7,817 nt of DNA from the NCBI GenBank assembly GCA_020025395.1, contig JAHHSE010000068.1, positions 1 to 7,817 of the forward strand, read 5' to 3'. Below the pieces are notes generated by a model that saw only the letters and a list, made by a program, of their open reading frames with translations, ran no database searches and was not told the DNA's origin. The position numbers were made by a program, and so were the translations under genes. The DNA is from Oscillospiraceae bacterium. GTDB lineage: Bacteria; Bacillota; Clostridia; Oscillospirales; Oscillospiraceae. This document shows positions 1-5,509 of the stretch, piece after piece. Position 1 is the first letter of the stretch. The number at the start of each line of letters is the position of its first letter.

Positions 1-229
1 GGCAGGCCTTGCCGCCGGAATGCCTGACGGCGGCCTCTTCCTCCGGAAGGGAGAGGTCCACCGAATAAACATAGTGGACATGGGACTTCTTTCGGGCGTC
101 AATGGATTGACGGCTCAGCTCAAAGGAAGTGATGTCTCCGGGAGAGACACCCAAAAGTTTTGCGGCCTTTTTCTTTAATTGTGTCACATCCCCATCAATA
201 GGCAGAGATAGATTAGAAAGTCGAATCAT
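1..229 (-). CDS. FAD-dependent oxidoreductase (COG2509-like), N-terminal part
   Basis: The first 76 codons of a gene that runs off the left edge. The protein begins MIRLSNLSLPIDG and contains SIDARKKSHVHYVYSVDL. I recognise this as the N-terminal module of the large uncharacterised FAD-dependent dehydrogenases of COG2509, which are common in Firmicutes. In that family this small alpha/beta module precedes the Rossmann FAD-binding domain; the GxGxxG motif is not reached here. The start is the ATG at 227-229; the next upstream in-frame region is not coding. The Shine-Dalgarno is weak, only GGTG about 7 nt upstream. The substrate is unknown for the family. It lies directly downstream of the sigK remnant in the same direction. 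An alternative label would be generic NAD(P)/FAD-dependent oxidoreductase. The family call rests on recall of the N-terminal motif, not on the catalytic domain. Confidence 0.72.
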   Translation of the reverse strand, partial: MIRLSNLSLPIDGDVTQLKKKAAKLLGVSPGDITSFELSRQSIDARKKSHVHYVYSVDLSLPEEEAAVRHSGGKAC

Positions 230-251
230 TGTAATCACCAGGAGAAAGTGT

Positions 252-279
252 ATCATAATCCGAACCTTCTGGCAAGAAA
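252..279 (-). promoter_or_regulatory. Weak candidate promoter for the FAD oxidoreductase gene
   Basis: On the minus strand a good -10 (TATGAT, 252-257) lies 22 bases upstream of the ATG. The best -35 is poor (TTTCTT, 274-279, 16-bp spacer). It would give a very short leader. This could be chance, and readthrough from the sigK side is the alternative. Confidence 0.25.
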
Positions 280-288
280 AAGAACCAG

Positions 289-369
289 TCAGGCACGCGG
301 CTGGGCCTCCAAACCGGCCTTGAGCTTTTCCAGGGCCTTTTTCTCAATGCGGGATACATAGGGGCCGGA
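289..369 (-). pseudogene. sigK: 3' end of a split sigK (sporulation sigma-K), interrupted gene fragment
   Basis: Twenty-six codons and a TGA stop encode SGP followed by YVSRIEKKALEKL and a short tail. The stretch YVSRIEKKAL is the end of region 4.2 of sigma-K: the recognition helix of the helix-turn-helix and the helix after it. Sigma-E, -F and -G have different residues here (for example YISRLEK or VSRLEK). There is no start codon or RBS, and TAG (370-372) stops the frame just upstream of the fragment, so it cannot be translated alone. It lies directly beyond the terminator of a skin-type serine recombinase on the same strand. The simplest reading is the 3' piece of a sigK gene that is rejoined by excision in the mother cell. 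A dead remnant after a genome rearrangement is the alternative. Assignment to sigma-K rather than another sporulation sigma rests on the short motif only. Confidence 0.7.
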
Positions 370-378
370 CTATTGGAA
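354..378 (-). other. Probable recombination junction (att site) in sigK
   Basis: The change from sigK-like coding sequence (TAT GTA TCC CGC, ending at 360) to non-coding element sequence with an in-frame TAG (370-372) occurs here. A serine recombinase crossover would lie at or just right of 360. The exact core cannot be fixed without the partner site. Interruption here falls inside the recognition helix of region 4.2, so the upstream piece alone could not bind DNA. Confidence 0.45.
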
Positions 379-392
379 GTGATTTACGGATG

Positions 393-417
393 AAAAAAGC
401 ACCGCTTGAGGCGGTGC
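393..417 (-). terminator. Intrinsic terminator of the recombinase gene
   Basis: On the minus strand GCACCGC, a 5-nt loop and GCGGTGC are followed by six T. It starts 7 bases past the recombinase stop codon. It separates recombinase transcription from the sigK fragment. Confidence 0.9.
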
Positions 418-424
418 AAATCCT

Positions 425-2014
425 CTATATCAGGCCTTCCTTCCCGTTGGAAGACCTGGCGAAACGGAATGTGATAATGATCTCCTTCTCCTCTGTCAGC
501 TCCACCCGCTCCACCAGACTGACCAGCAGCTCCCGGTTGGTTTCGGCAGAATCCAGAAACCGCTGTACCAGCTCTTTGGCTCTGTCCTCCCTGCGGACAG
601 GGCTTTTTTGATGCGGCTCCAGTTTCTTGCACTGTTCCTCCAGCTGTGTCCGCTCCAGCTTCACCCGGTCGTAGACACGCTGAAAGTCAGCATCCAGAAG
701 CAGACCGTTGAGCCGATCCAGATACATTTGGTCGAGGTTCGCCGTCAGGCTGTCGATCCTGCTCTGAAGGGCTTTCCGCTCTCTTGCCGCTGTGCCCCGC
801 TTTTCGGCCTGTTCCACCGCTTCTTTGGCGATGGGGAGCAGCTTCTGAGGATTCAGCCCGCGTTCACAGACCTCCCGTATTTTGGCGATGACCGCATCTG
901 TTACCGTCTTTTCTTTCATGGAGTGACAGGTGCAGACACCGGCTTTTGTGAATCGCTGATAAGTTCGGCAGACAAAGTACAAGATATCTTCACCCTTGGC
1001 GTTTTTGCGGTTGAGTACCGCGAGTGGATGGCCGCACTCATGGCAGAGGATCAGACCCTTTAGAAAGAAGTCATAGGTACGGCTCCGGGTGTGCCTGCGG
1101 CTCTGTATCAGCAATCCCACTTTGCGGAAGGTCTCTTGATCCACCAGTGGTGTGTGGGTGCCTTCCACCACCACCCAGTTTTCCCGCTCCTGCTTCCGGC
1201 ACTTTTTGGATTTGTAGCTGATCTTTACTCTGCGGCCCTGTACCATGTTGCCGATGTAAGTCTCATTTTGCAGCAGGTCAGAGATTCGCTCACCGCTCCA
1301 TAGCCCCGCATAGGGGCCGGGCTTCGCCACAGGCAGGTTGGCGTAGGAGGCAGGTGTGGGCACTCGAGAGTCATTCAAATACTGGGCGATGTTTCGGCAG
1401 CTCATACCGGAGAGCGCCATTGCAAAGATGCGGCGCACAATGGGTGCCGCCTCCTCGTCAATGACAATCTTATTTTTCTCCGTGGGGTGCATCTTGTAGC
1501 CATATACCGGTTTTCCCCCGATAAACAGCCCCTTGCGCTGTTTATCTCGTTTCACGCTCTTGATTTTCTTGGAAATATCCCTGGCGTACAGATCGTTCAT
1601 AATCGCGCGAAAGGGGGTCATGTCGTTGGCGGTGGAGTCTATCCCGGTGTCGATGCCGTCCAGCAGGGAGATGAATCGGACCTGATGTTCAGGGAAATAC
1701 CGCTCCATGTAGTGTCCGGTCAGGATGTAGTCACGTCCCAGACGGGAGAGGTCTTTGGCAATGACCATGTTGACCTTTTTTGCCTCAATGTCCCCAAGCA
1801 TTCGCTGAAAGCCGGGGCGATCGAAGCTGGTTCCGCTCCAGCCGTCATCGATGTAGGTATCATAGACAGGGATCCCATGCCTTTGAACGAATGCCCGCAA
1901 GAGGGATTCCTGATTCCGAACGCTCTGGGAGGGGCCCTCGCTCTCATCCTCCTTGGATAGGCGGATGTAGAGGGCGGCATGGCAGGCTGCGGGGTCAGGA
2001 AGGTTAAATCCCAT
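425..2014 (-). CDS. Large serine recombinase, SpoIVCA/skin type
   Basis: A 529-residue site-specific recombinase, complete and of usual length for the family. The N-terminal resolvase domain (about 13-155) has YIRLS with catalytic Ser20 and Arg18, and AKDLSRLGR (86-94) with further active-site arginines. The recombinase domain (about 165-275) binds DNA. A zinc ribbon follows, with CHEC (324-327), Cys349 and Cys361/363. A charged coiled-coil region spans about 395-470, and the tail has the LVERVELTEEKEI pattern seen in clostridial integrases. The start ATG overlaps nothing but sits one base past the stop of the 40-codon gene, with GGAGAGGAG upstream, so translation is probably coupled. Its position next to a sigK 3' fragment suggests it excises or rearranges the sigK intervening DNA. 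A Tn4451-like or phage integrase would look similar; the sigK context is the deciding point. Confidence 0.9.
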   Translation of the reverse strand: MGFNLPDPAACHAALYIRLSKEDESEGPSQSVRNQESLLRAFVQRHGIPVYDTYIDDGWSGTSFDRPGFQRMLGDIEAKKVNMVIAKDLSRLGRDYILTGHYMERYFPEHQVRFISLLDGIDTGIDSTANDMTPFRAIMNDLYARDISKKIKSVKRDKQRKGLFIGGKPVYGYKMHPTEKNKIVIDEEAAPIVRRIFAMALSGMSCRNIAQYLNDSRVPTPASYANLPVAKPGPYAGLWSGERISDLLQNETYIGNMVQGRRVKISYKSKKCRKQERENWVVVEGTHTPLVDQETFRKVGLLIQSRRHTRSRTYDFFLKGLILCHECGHPLAVLNRKNAKGEDILYFVCRTYQRFTKAGVCTCHSMKEKTVTDAVIAKIREVCERGLNPQKLLPIAKEAVEQAEKRGTAARERKALQSRIDSLTANLDQMYLDRLNGLLLDADFQRVYDRVKLERTQLEEQCKKLEPHQKSPVRREDRAKELVQRFLDSAETNRELLVSLVERVELTEEKEIIITFRFARSSNGKEGLI

Positions 2015-2015
2015 A

Positions 2016-2138
2016 TCAGCTCCTCTCCTCCATCAAAATGCGGAGGAGATAGAGTCGAAAGGATTCTTCCAGCAGGGCGGAGAGGGAAGGTCCGGATTCC
2101 GGAAATACACAGCGCACAACGGGTAACTCTTTTTTCAT
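2016..2138 (-). CDS. Small 40-aa protein coupled to the recombinase
   Basis: This 40-codon gene starts MKKELPVVRCVF, continues SGPSLSALLEESFRLYLLRI and ends EERS. The start is well supported: GGAGGTG lies 5 nt upstream of the ATG at 2136-2138. It stops one base before the recombinase ATG, so the two form an operon. The sequence suggests a short beta strand followed by an amphipathic helix. I do not recognise a named domain. Short proteins of this look precede several clostridial serine recombinases. A role as a recombination directionality factor or accessory factor is only a suggestion from position; the C. difficile skin has such a small factor, but homology cannot be judged here. Confidence 0.7.
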   Translation of the reverse strand: MKKELPVVRCVFPESGPSLSALLEESFRLYLLRILMEERS

Positions 2139-2156
2139 GGGAACACCTCCATAAAA

Positions 2157-2186
2157 AAGCCTATGCAAAGGGGAGGAGGATTTGCC
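2157..2186 (-). promoter_or_regulatory. Candidate sigma-E-type (mother-cell) promoter of the recombinase operon
   Basis: On the minus strand CATAGGCTT (2157-2165) fits the CATAnnnT form of sigma-E -10 elements. GGCAAAT (2180-2186), 14 bp upstream, is a weak -35. The predicted start lies just before the GGAGGTG of the 40-codon gene. No sigma-A promoter is evident between the rplL terminator and this gene. The match is short and the -35 is poor. Confidence 0.35.
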
Positions 2187-2195
2187 TGTCCCAAG

Positions 2196-2238
2196 AAAAA
2201 AGAAGGGCGGGAAAACGAAATCGTCTTCCCGCCCTTCT
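2196..2238 (-). terminator. Intrinsic terminator of the rplJL operon
   Basis: On the minus strand a perfect 13-bp GC-rich stem (2201-2213 with 2226-2238), with a further ACG/CGT pairing inside the loop, is followed by a T run. It begins 21 bases past the rplL stop. It closes the ribosomal operon, so any downstream gene needs its own promoter. Confidence 0.95.
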
Positions 2239-2259
2239 CCTTGCGGCTGGTGTGGAAAC

Positions 2260-2637
2260 TTACTTCAGCTCCACCTTGGCGCCGACCTCTTCCAGCTTCT
2301 TCTTCAGCTCTTCGGCCTCGTCCTTGGAGACGCCCTCCTTCAGAGCCTTGGGAGCGGACTCAACCAGAGCCTTGGCCTCAGCCAGACCCAGGCCGGTGAT
2401 CTCACGGACAGCCTTGATGACCTTGATCTTCTCAGCGCCGACCTCAGCCAGCACCACATCAAACTCGGTCTTCTCCTCGGCAGCGGCACCGCCGGCAGCG
2501 CCGCCGGCAGCGGGAGCGGCCATAGCGGCAGCGGAAACGCCAAACTCCTCCTCCAGAGCGTGAACCAGGTCGGACAGCTCCAGAACGGTGAGGGCCTTAA
2601 CCTCTTCAATGAGGGCAGTAATCTTCTCAGAAGCCAT
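2260..2637 (-). CDS. rplL: 50S ribosomal protein L7/L12
   Basis: A 125-residue L7/L12, full length. The N-terminal dimerisation helices (1-33) anchor dimers to L10. The Ala/Gly-rich hinge (about 36-53, with AAPAAGGAAGGAAA) is flexible. The C-terminal domain (about 55-125, with KIKVIKAVREITGLGLAEAK) contacts elongation factors. Several dimers form the ribosomal stalk that recruits translational GTPases. The ATG at 2635-2637 has GGAGGTA 7 nt upstream. It lies 55 bases after rplJ and ends at a strong terminator. In most bacteria rpoB and rpoC follow rplL; here a terminator and a skin-type recombinase follow. Confidence 0.98.
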   Translation of the reverse strand: MASEKITALIEEVKALTVLELSDLVHALEEEFGVSAAAMAAPAAGGAAGGAAAEEKTEFDVVLAEVGAEKIKVIKAVREITGLGLAEAKALVESAPKALKEGVSKDEAEELKKKLEEVGAKVELK

Positions 2638-2640
2638 GAT

Positions 2641-2662
2641 AATTTACCTCCTAATGTAAATT
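2641..2662 (-). promoter_or_regulatory. Hairpin presenting the rplL Shine-Dalgarno
   Basis: AATTTAC and GTAAATT form a perfect 7-bp inverted repeat in the rplJ-rplL spacer. In the mRNA the 3' arm directly overlaps the end of the GGAGGTA ribosome-binding site, and AGGAG lies in the loop. It could help set the higher output of L7/L12 relative to L10. The stem is all A/T apart from one pair and therefore weak. Confidence 0.35.
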
Positions 2663-2692
2663 CAAATCAATAGTGATATAGGATGTGCCGCA

Positions 2693-3217
2693 TTACTCGG
2701 CGGCGGGGGCATCGACCGTGGCGCCGTCCTTCTCGGCAATGGCCTTCAGGACGATTGCCAGGCTGGTGATGGGGGCCAGCATGGTACCCAGAACCTGAGC
2801 CTGCAGGGCCTCCTTGCCGGGCAGCTCAGCCAGAGCCATGATCTGATCCATCTCCAGGACCTTGCCATCCATGAAGCCGGCCTTGATGTTGAACCGGTCG
2901 CCCATGGTCTTGGCGTACTTGTTGATCACACGCATGGGGGCGATGGGATCGGTCTCGCTGATGGCCAGGGAAGTGGCCCCGTGGAGCACCCCGTCCAGGG
3001 ACTCCAGACCGGTGTTATCCAGGGCGAAGCGGAGCAGGGTGTTCTTGACGACGGAATAATCCACATCATTCTGACGAAGCTCGCTGCGGAGAGCGGTATC
3101 CTCAGAGACGGTAATCCCCTCATAATCCACCAGAACGCCGGAAGCGGCGCCTTTCAGCTTTTCAGCAAGCTCGGCCACGATGGCCTGCTTCTCGCTGAGA
3201 ACCTTTGCGTTAGGCAT
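2693..3217 (-). CDS. rplJ: 50S ribosomal protein L10
   Basis: A 174-residue L10 (uL10), the stalk base that binds 23S rRNA beside L11 and carries the L7/L12 dimers on its C-terminal helix. The globular rRNA-binding domain covers about residues 1-130, including VLVDYEGITVSEDTALRSEL and VVKNTLLRFA. The C-terminal part (about 135-165, LGTMLAPITSLAIVLKAIAE) is the helix on which L7/L12 assembles. The start ATG (3215-3217) has GGAGGTG 7 nt upstream. The gene has its own consensus promoter and an L10 leader RNA upstream. L10 bound to L12 is known to repress this operon through that leader. Confidence 0.97.
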   Translation of the reverse strand: MPNAKVLSEKQAIVAELAEKLKGAASGVLVDYEGITVSEDTALRSELRQNDVDYSVVKNTLLRFALDNTGLESLDGVLHGATSLAISETDPIAPMRVINKYAKTMGDRFNIKAGFMDGKVLEMDQIMALAELPGKEALQAQVLGTMLAPITSLAIVLKAIAEKDGATVDAPAAE

Positions 3218-3346
3218 GGTGTTTCACCTCCGATAAAGTAAATGTGCTGCGTTCTGTTGGACAGAAAGCAGCACAAACAAACAAGTCGTATATACTGCAC
3301 TCTCGGCAGGATTTATGGCTGAAACCACCTGCTGTCTCTGAACGCA
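3218..3346 (-). ncRNA. L10 leader (ribosomal protein L10-L12 autoregulatory mRNA leader)
   Basis: The 5' leader of rplJL contains GACAGCAGGTG and, about 20 nt on, AAATCCTGCCGAGAGTGC (around 3300-3337). The CAGG/CCTG pairing with the conserved GCCGAG-type segment is the hallmark of the Firmicute L10 leader, the mRNA mimic of the L10 site on 23S rRNA. A second strong hairpin (3244-3274) lies between this element and the RBS. The transcription start near 3346 is inferred from the -10 position. Confidence 0.75.
3241..3274 (-). terminator. Candidate attenuator hairpin in the L10 leader
   Basis: A stem of GTGCTGC/GCAGCAC plus TTCTGT/ACAGAA, with a single mismatch between them and a 3-nt loop, is followed by ATTTACTTTATC. 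The U-rich tail is interrupted, so termination strength is uncertain. In Bacillus the L10 leader works by premature termination, which fits this arrangement. Confidence 0.5.
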
Positions 3347-3352
3347 ACTGAT

Positions 3353-3381
3353 ATTATATCAATTGGGGCAGGTAATGTCAA
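3353..3381 (-). promoter_or_regulatory. Perfect consensus sigma-A promoter for rplJL
   Basis: On the minus strand TTGACA (3376-3381), a 17-bp spacer and TATAAT (3353-3358) match the vegetative consensus at every position. This makes rplJ-rplL an independent transcription unit, allowing more L10/L12 than L11/L1. The -35 lies in the loop of an inverted repeat and the spacer forms one arm of it. Confidence 0.93.
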
Positions 3382-3412
3382 GCATAACCTGCCCCAAAAT
3401 GATATTTTGGGG
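3363..3412 (-). repeat. Two overlapping, mutually exclusive inverted repeats around the rplJ promoter
   Basis: TTGGGGCAGGT (3363-3373) pairs perfectly with ACCTGCCCCAA (3387-3397). The latter's CCCCAAAA portion (3392-3399) can instead pair with TTTTGGGG (3405-3412). The shared segment means only one hairpin can form at a time in readthrough RNA from rplA. The U tract after the larger hairpin is poor. Confidence 0.7.
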
Positions 3413-3425
3413 TTTAGGGGAACAG

Positions 3426-4118
3426 TTACATGAACTTTGCGCCGTTGACCTTCACGCCGGGGCCCATGGTGGAGGCCACAACACAGCTCTTGATATACTG
3501 GCCCTTGGCGGCGGCGGGCTTCGCCTTCACAATGGCACCCATGAGAGCGGTCATATTCTCAGCCAGCTTCTCAGGACCAAAGGAAACCTTGCCGATGGGG
3601 CAGTGGATGATGTTGGTCTTGTCCAGACGGTATTCCACCTTACCGGCCTTGATTTCGGTGACAGCCTTGGCCACATCGGGGGCCACGGTGCCGGCCTTGG
3701 GGGAGGGCATCAGCCCCTTGGGGCCCAGGACCTTACCCAGACGGCCCACCACACCCATCATGTCGGGAGTGGCGACAACCACATCATAGTCGAACCAGTT
3801 TTCCTTCTGGATCTTTTCCACCATGTCCATCTCGCCCACGAAGTCGGCGCCGGCGGCACGGGCGGCATCGGCCTTATCGCCCTTGGCGAAGACCAGAACA
3901 CGCTGGGTCTTGCCGGTGCCGTGGGGGAGAACGATGGCGCCGCGGACCTGCTGATCGGCGTGACGGGAGTCAACGCCCAGCTTCACATGGAGCTCCACAG
4001 TCTCATCGAACTTGGCGGGGGCAGTCTTGACCACCAGGCCCAGAGCCTCGGTGGCATCGTACAGATTGGTGCTGTCGATCTGCTTTGCACCGTCAATGTA
4101 TTTCTTACCTCTACTCAT
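3426..4118 (-). CDS. rplA: 50S ribosomal protein L1
   Basis: A 230-residue L1 (uL1), the mobile L1-stalk protein that helps release the E-site tRNA. Family signatures include MSRGKKYIDGAKQID at the start, HVKLGVDSRHADQQVRGAIVLPHGTGK in domain I, VVATPDMMGVVGRLGKVLGP and GLMPSPKAGTV in domain II, and TMGPGVKVN at the end. The start is the ATG at 4116-4118 because GGAGGG lies 8 nt upstream; the TTG at 4122-4124 would be only 2 nt from it. It follows rplK by 19 bases. L1 commonly represses its own operon by binding mRNA near rplK; a candidate site is seen at 4592-4621. Confidence 0.97.
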   Translation of the reverse strand: MSRGKKYIDGAKQIDSTNLYDATEALGLVVKTAPAKFDETVELHVKLGVDSRHADQQVRGAIVLPHGTGKTQRVLVFAKGDKADAARAAGADFVGEMDMVEKIQKENWFDYDVVVATPDMMGVVGRLGKVLGPKGLMPSPKAGTVAPDVAKAVTEIKAGKVEYRLDKTNIIHCPIGKVSFGPEKLAENMTALMGAIVKAKPAAAKGQYIKSCVVASTMGPGVKVNGAKFM

Positions 4119-4137
4119 TGTCAAAACCCTCCTTTGC

Positions 4138-4563
4138 TTACTCGCCCACGACGACGCCCATGGAGCGTGCAGTGCCGGCGATCATGCTCATAGCGGCATC
4201 AATGTTGTTGGCGTTGAGGTCGGGCATTTTGATCTCGGCGATCTTGCGCAGATCCTCTTTGCTGATGGTGGCAACCTTGTTCTTGTTGGGAACACCGGAA
4301 GCGGTCTCCAGGTTGCAGGCCTTCTTGATGAGCACGGCGGCGGGAGGAGTCTTGGTGATAAAGGTGAAGGAACGATCGGCATAGACCGTGATAACAACGG
4401 GTATAATCATGCCCACATCGTTCTTGGTGCGCTCGTTAAATTCCTTGGTGAAGCCGGCGATGTTGATGCCGTGCTGACCGAGGGCGGGGCCGACAGGGGG
4501 AGCAGGAGTCGCTTTGCCGGCGGGGATCTGAAGTTTGACATATCCTACGACTTTCTGTGCCAT
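4138..4563 (-). CDS. rplK: 50S ribosomal protein L11
   Basis: A complete 141-residue L11 (uL11), part of the GTPase-associated centre at the stalk base and the target region of thiopeptides. The proline-rich N-terminal domain carries LQIPAGKATPAPPVGPALGQ (12-31) with the hinge after about residue 70. The C-terminal rRNA-binding domain includes MPDLNANNIDAAMSMIAGTA near the end. The ATG at 4561-4563 has GGAGGTG 8 nt upstream. It follows nusG by 60 bases, a spacer containing a possible L1-binding structure, and precedes rplA in the usual order. Confidence 0.98.
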   Translation of the reverse strand: MAQKVVGYVKLQIPAGKATPAPPVGPALGQHGINIAGFTKEFNERTKNDVGMIIPVVITVYADRSFTFITKTPPAAVLIKKACNLETASGVPNKNKVATISKEDLRKIAEIKMPDLNANNIDAAMSMIAGTARSMGVVVGE

Positions 4564-4591
4564 AATAGAGGCACCTCCTAGTTAAAATGTG

Positions 4592-4621
4592 GTGGAAGCG
4601 GGATGAGGCCATCCCTCCCAC
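4592..4621 (-). promoter_or_regulatory. Candidate L1-binding structure before rplK
   Basis: Between nusG and rplK the mRNA can form an outer helix GTGGGAG/CTTCCAC (one G-U pair) and an inner helix GGATG/CATCC with a 4-nt loop, joined by an asymmetric 2-nt bulge. Two short helices around an asymmetric loop is the general form of L1 sites on mRNA and 23S rRNA. There is no U tract, so it is not a terminator. The sequence-level match to known L1 sites has not been checked. Confidence 0.4.
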
Positions 4622-4623
4622 GG

Positions 4624-5148
4624 TTAGGGCTGGATCAGCTCGACCTGATCGAGGTCCAGCTCCACGGGCGTCTCCCGCCCGAACATGGAGACCACGACCC
4701 GGACTTTGGAGTGGTCCAGATCAATCTCCTCGACAACACCCAGGAAGGACTCCAGAGCGCCGTCTGTAATCTTGACATTGTCACCGACCTCATAGCCGAC
4801 AACGACTTCCCGTTTCTCCACACCCATGGCGGCGATTTCGTCCTCCGTGAGGGGGATTGGCTTGTTGCCGGAGCCGACGAAGCCCGTGACGCCGCGGACA
4901 TTGCGGACCAGGTGCCAGGTGTCGTCGGTCATGACCATTTTGACCAGCACATAGCCGGGGAAAACCTTGCGCTCCACGGTCTTAGGGCCGTTGTCGGTAA
5001 TTTCGGTAACCGTTTCCATGGGGATCGAGACTTCATGGATAAGGTCAGTCATGTTGCGGTTTTCGATGGCCTTTTCAATGGAGGCCTTCACGGTATTTTC
5101 ATAGCCCGAATAGGTGTGGGCCACATACCACATTGCACTTTCCGTCAT
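4624..5148 (-). CDS. nusG: Transcription termination/antitermination protein NusG
   Basis: A 174-residue NusG, usual length. The N-terminal NGN domain (about 5-110) starts AMWYVAHTYSGYENTVKASIE and contains KVFPGYVLVKMVM and WHLVRNVRGVTGFVG, the face that binds the clamp helices of RNA polymerase. The C-terminal KOW domain (about 119-174, VGDNVKITDGALESFLGVV) binds partners such as Rho or S10. The start at 5146-5148 has AAGG 9 nt upstream, just across the secE stop. It lies only 4 bases after secE, a conserved pair. Confidence 0.97.
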   Translation of the reverse strand: MTESAMWYVAHTYSGYENTVKASIEKAIENRNMTDLIHEVSIPMETVTEITDNGPKTVERKVFPGYVLVKMVMTDDTWHLVRNVRGVTGFVGSGNKPIPLTEDEIAAMGVEKREVVVGYEVGDNVKITDGALESFLGVVEEIDLDHSKVRVVVSMFGRETPVELDLDQVELIQP

Positions 5149-5152
5149 GATG

Positions 5153-5470
5153 TTAAACCTTACCTGCCAGGTGCAGCAGGGCGTTGAGGACAGCGGTGGC
5201 CAGACCGTCGAAAACCCAGATGAAGATGCCGACCACGATCACGCAGAGAATGACGATCAGCGTATTGTTGAGGGTCTGCTTGGTGGTGGGCCACTGGACC
5301 TTCTTCAGCTCACTTTTCAGCTCACGGAACCACTTTCCAATACGGGCGAACAGGCCGGGCTTCTTCGCGGGGACCTTCGCCTTCTTTTCCTTGGGGGCCT
5401 TTTCGGCCTTGGAGGAAGACTCCGCGGCGGACTTGGGCTCCATGCCCTCCGTTTTTTCGTTTTCAGACAC
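5153..5470 (-). CDS. secE: Preprotein translocase subunit SecE
   Basis: The essential small subunit of the SecYEG channel in the cytoplasmic membrane, which clamps SecY. With the GTG start at 5468-5470 it has 105 residues. The N-terminus (1-38) is hydrophilic and rich in Lys, Glu and Ala. Next is the amphipathic helix with FRELKSELKKVQWPT (48-62), the family signature. A single membrane segment covers about 69-88 (NTLIVILCVIVVGIFIWVF). GTG is preferred because AAAGAAGGG lies 8 nt upstream; the TTG at 5503 has no such site and would nearly abut rpmG. The charged N-terminal extension is longer than in minimal SecE proteins. rpmG ends 39 bases upstream. Confidence 0.94.
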   Translation of the reverse strand: MSENEKTEGMEPKSAAESSSKAEKAPKEKKAKVPAKKPGLFARIGKWFRELKSELKKVQWPTTKQTLNNTLIVILCVIVVGIFIWVFDGLATAVLNALLHLAGKV

Positions 5471-5509
5471 TTGGTACACCCTTCTTTCTTCTGAAGCGGT
5501 CAACGCTCA

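Larger units (their letters stand above)
361..2186 (-). mobile_element. One end of a skin-like (sigK intervening) element
   Basis: The region holds a large serine recombinase, a coupled 40-codon gene and the terminator between them and the sigK fragment. This matches the layout known for skin elements of Bacillus and Clostridioides difficile, where a recombinase of the SpoIVCA type sits inside the element near a sigK fragment. Only the left edge (about 361-372) is supported. The right edge given is arbitrary, set just before the rplL terminator, because neither the 5' piece of sigK nor a second att site is visible in the window. The element may extend far to the right, or the other half of sigK may lie elsewhere in the chromosome. 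Confidence 0.5.

Noticed and set aside
129..323. 64-codon plus-strand frame spanning the oxidoreductase start and the sigK fragment
   Set aside because: Antisense to the N-terminus of the COG2509-like gene and to non-coding DNA.
608..1960. Several plus-strand frames of 65-157 codons opposite the recombinase
   Set aside because: All are antisense to a complete catalytic recombinase and show no recognisable domain or RBS.
2139..2195. 5' half of sigK at the right side of the recombinase operon, making a tiny complete element
   Set aside because: The spacer between the 40-aa gene and the rplL terminator is under 60 bases and encodes nothing like sigma-K.
1979..2563. Plus-strand open frames of 163-194 codons opposite rplL and the 40-aa gene
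   Set aside because: Ser/Ala-rich antisense of the L7/L12 hinge that crosses a strong terminator stem; no support as a gene.
4119..4124. TTG start two codons upstream for rplA
   Set aside because: GGAGGG would be only 2 nt away; spacing is ideal for the ATG at 4118.
3363..4193. Long plus-strand open frame (276 codons) opposite rplA
   Set aside because: It is the antisense shadow of rplA and its upstream spacer: His/Gly-rich low-quality protein, no RBS, while the minus strand encodes an unmistakable L1.
5471..5503. Upstream TTG start for secE (116 residues)
   Set aside because: No Shine-Dalgarno at that position, whereas the GTG at 5470 has AAAGAAGGG at 8 nt.
5471..5509. tRNA-Trp gene between rpmG and secE
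   Set aside because: The spacer is only 39 bases, too short for a tRNA.
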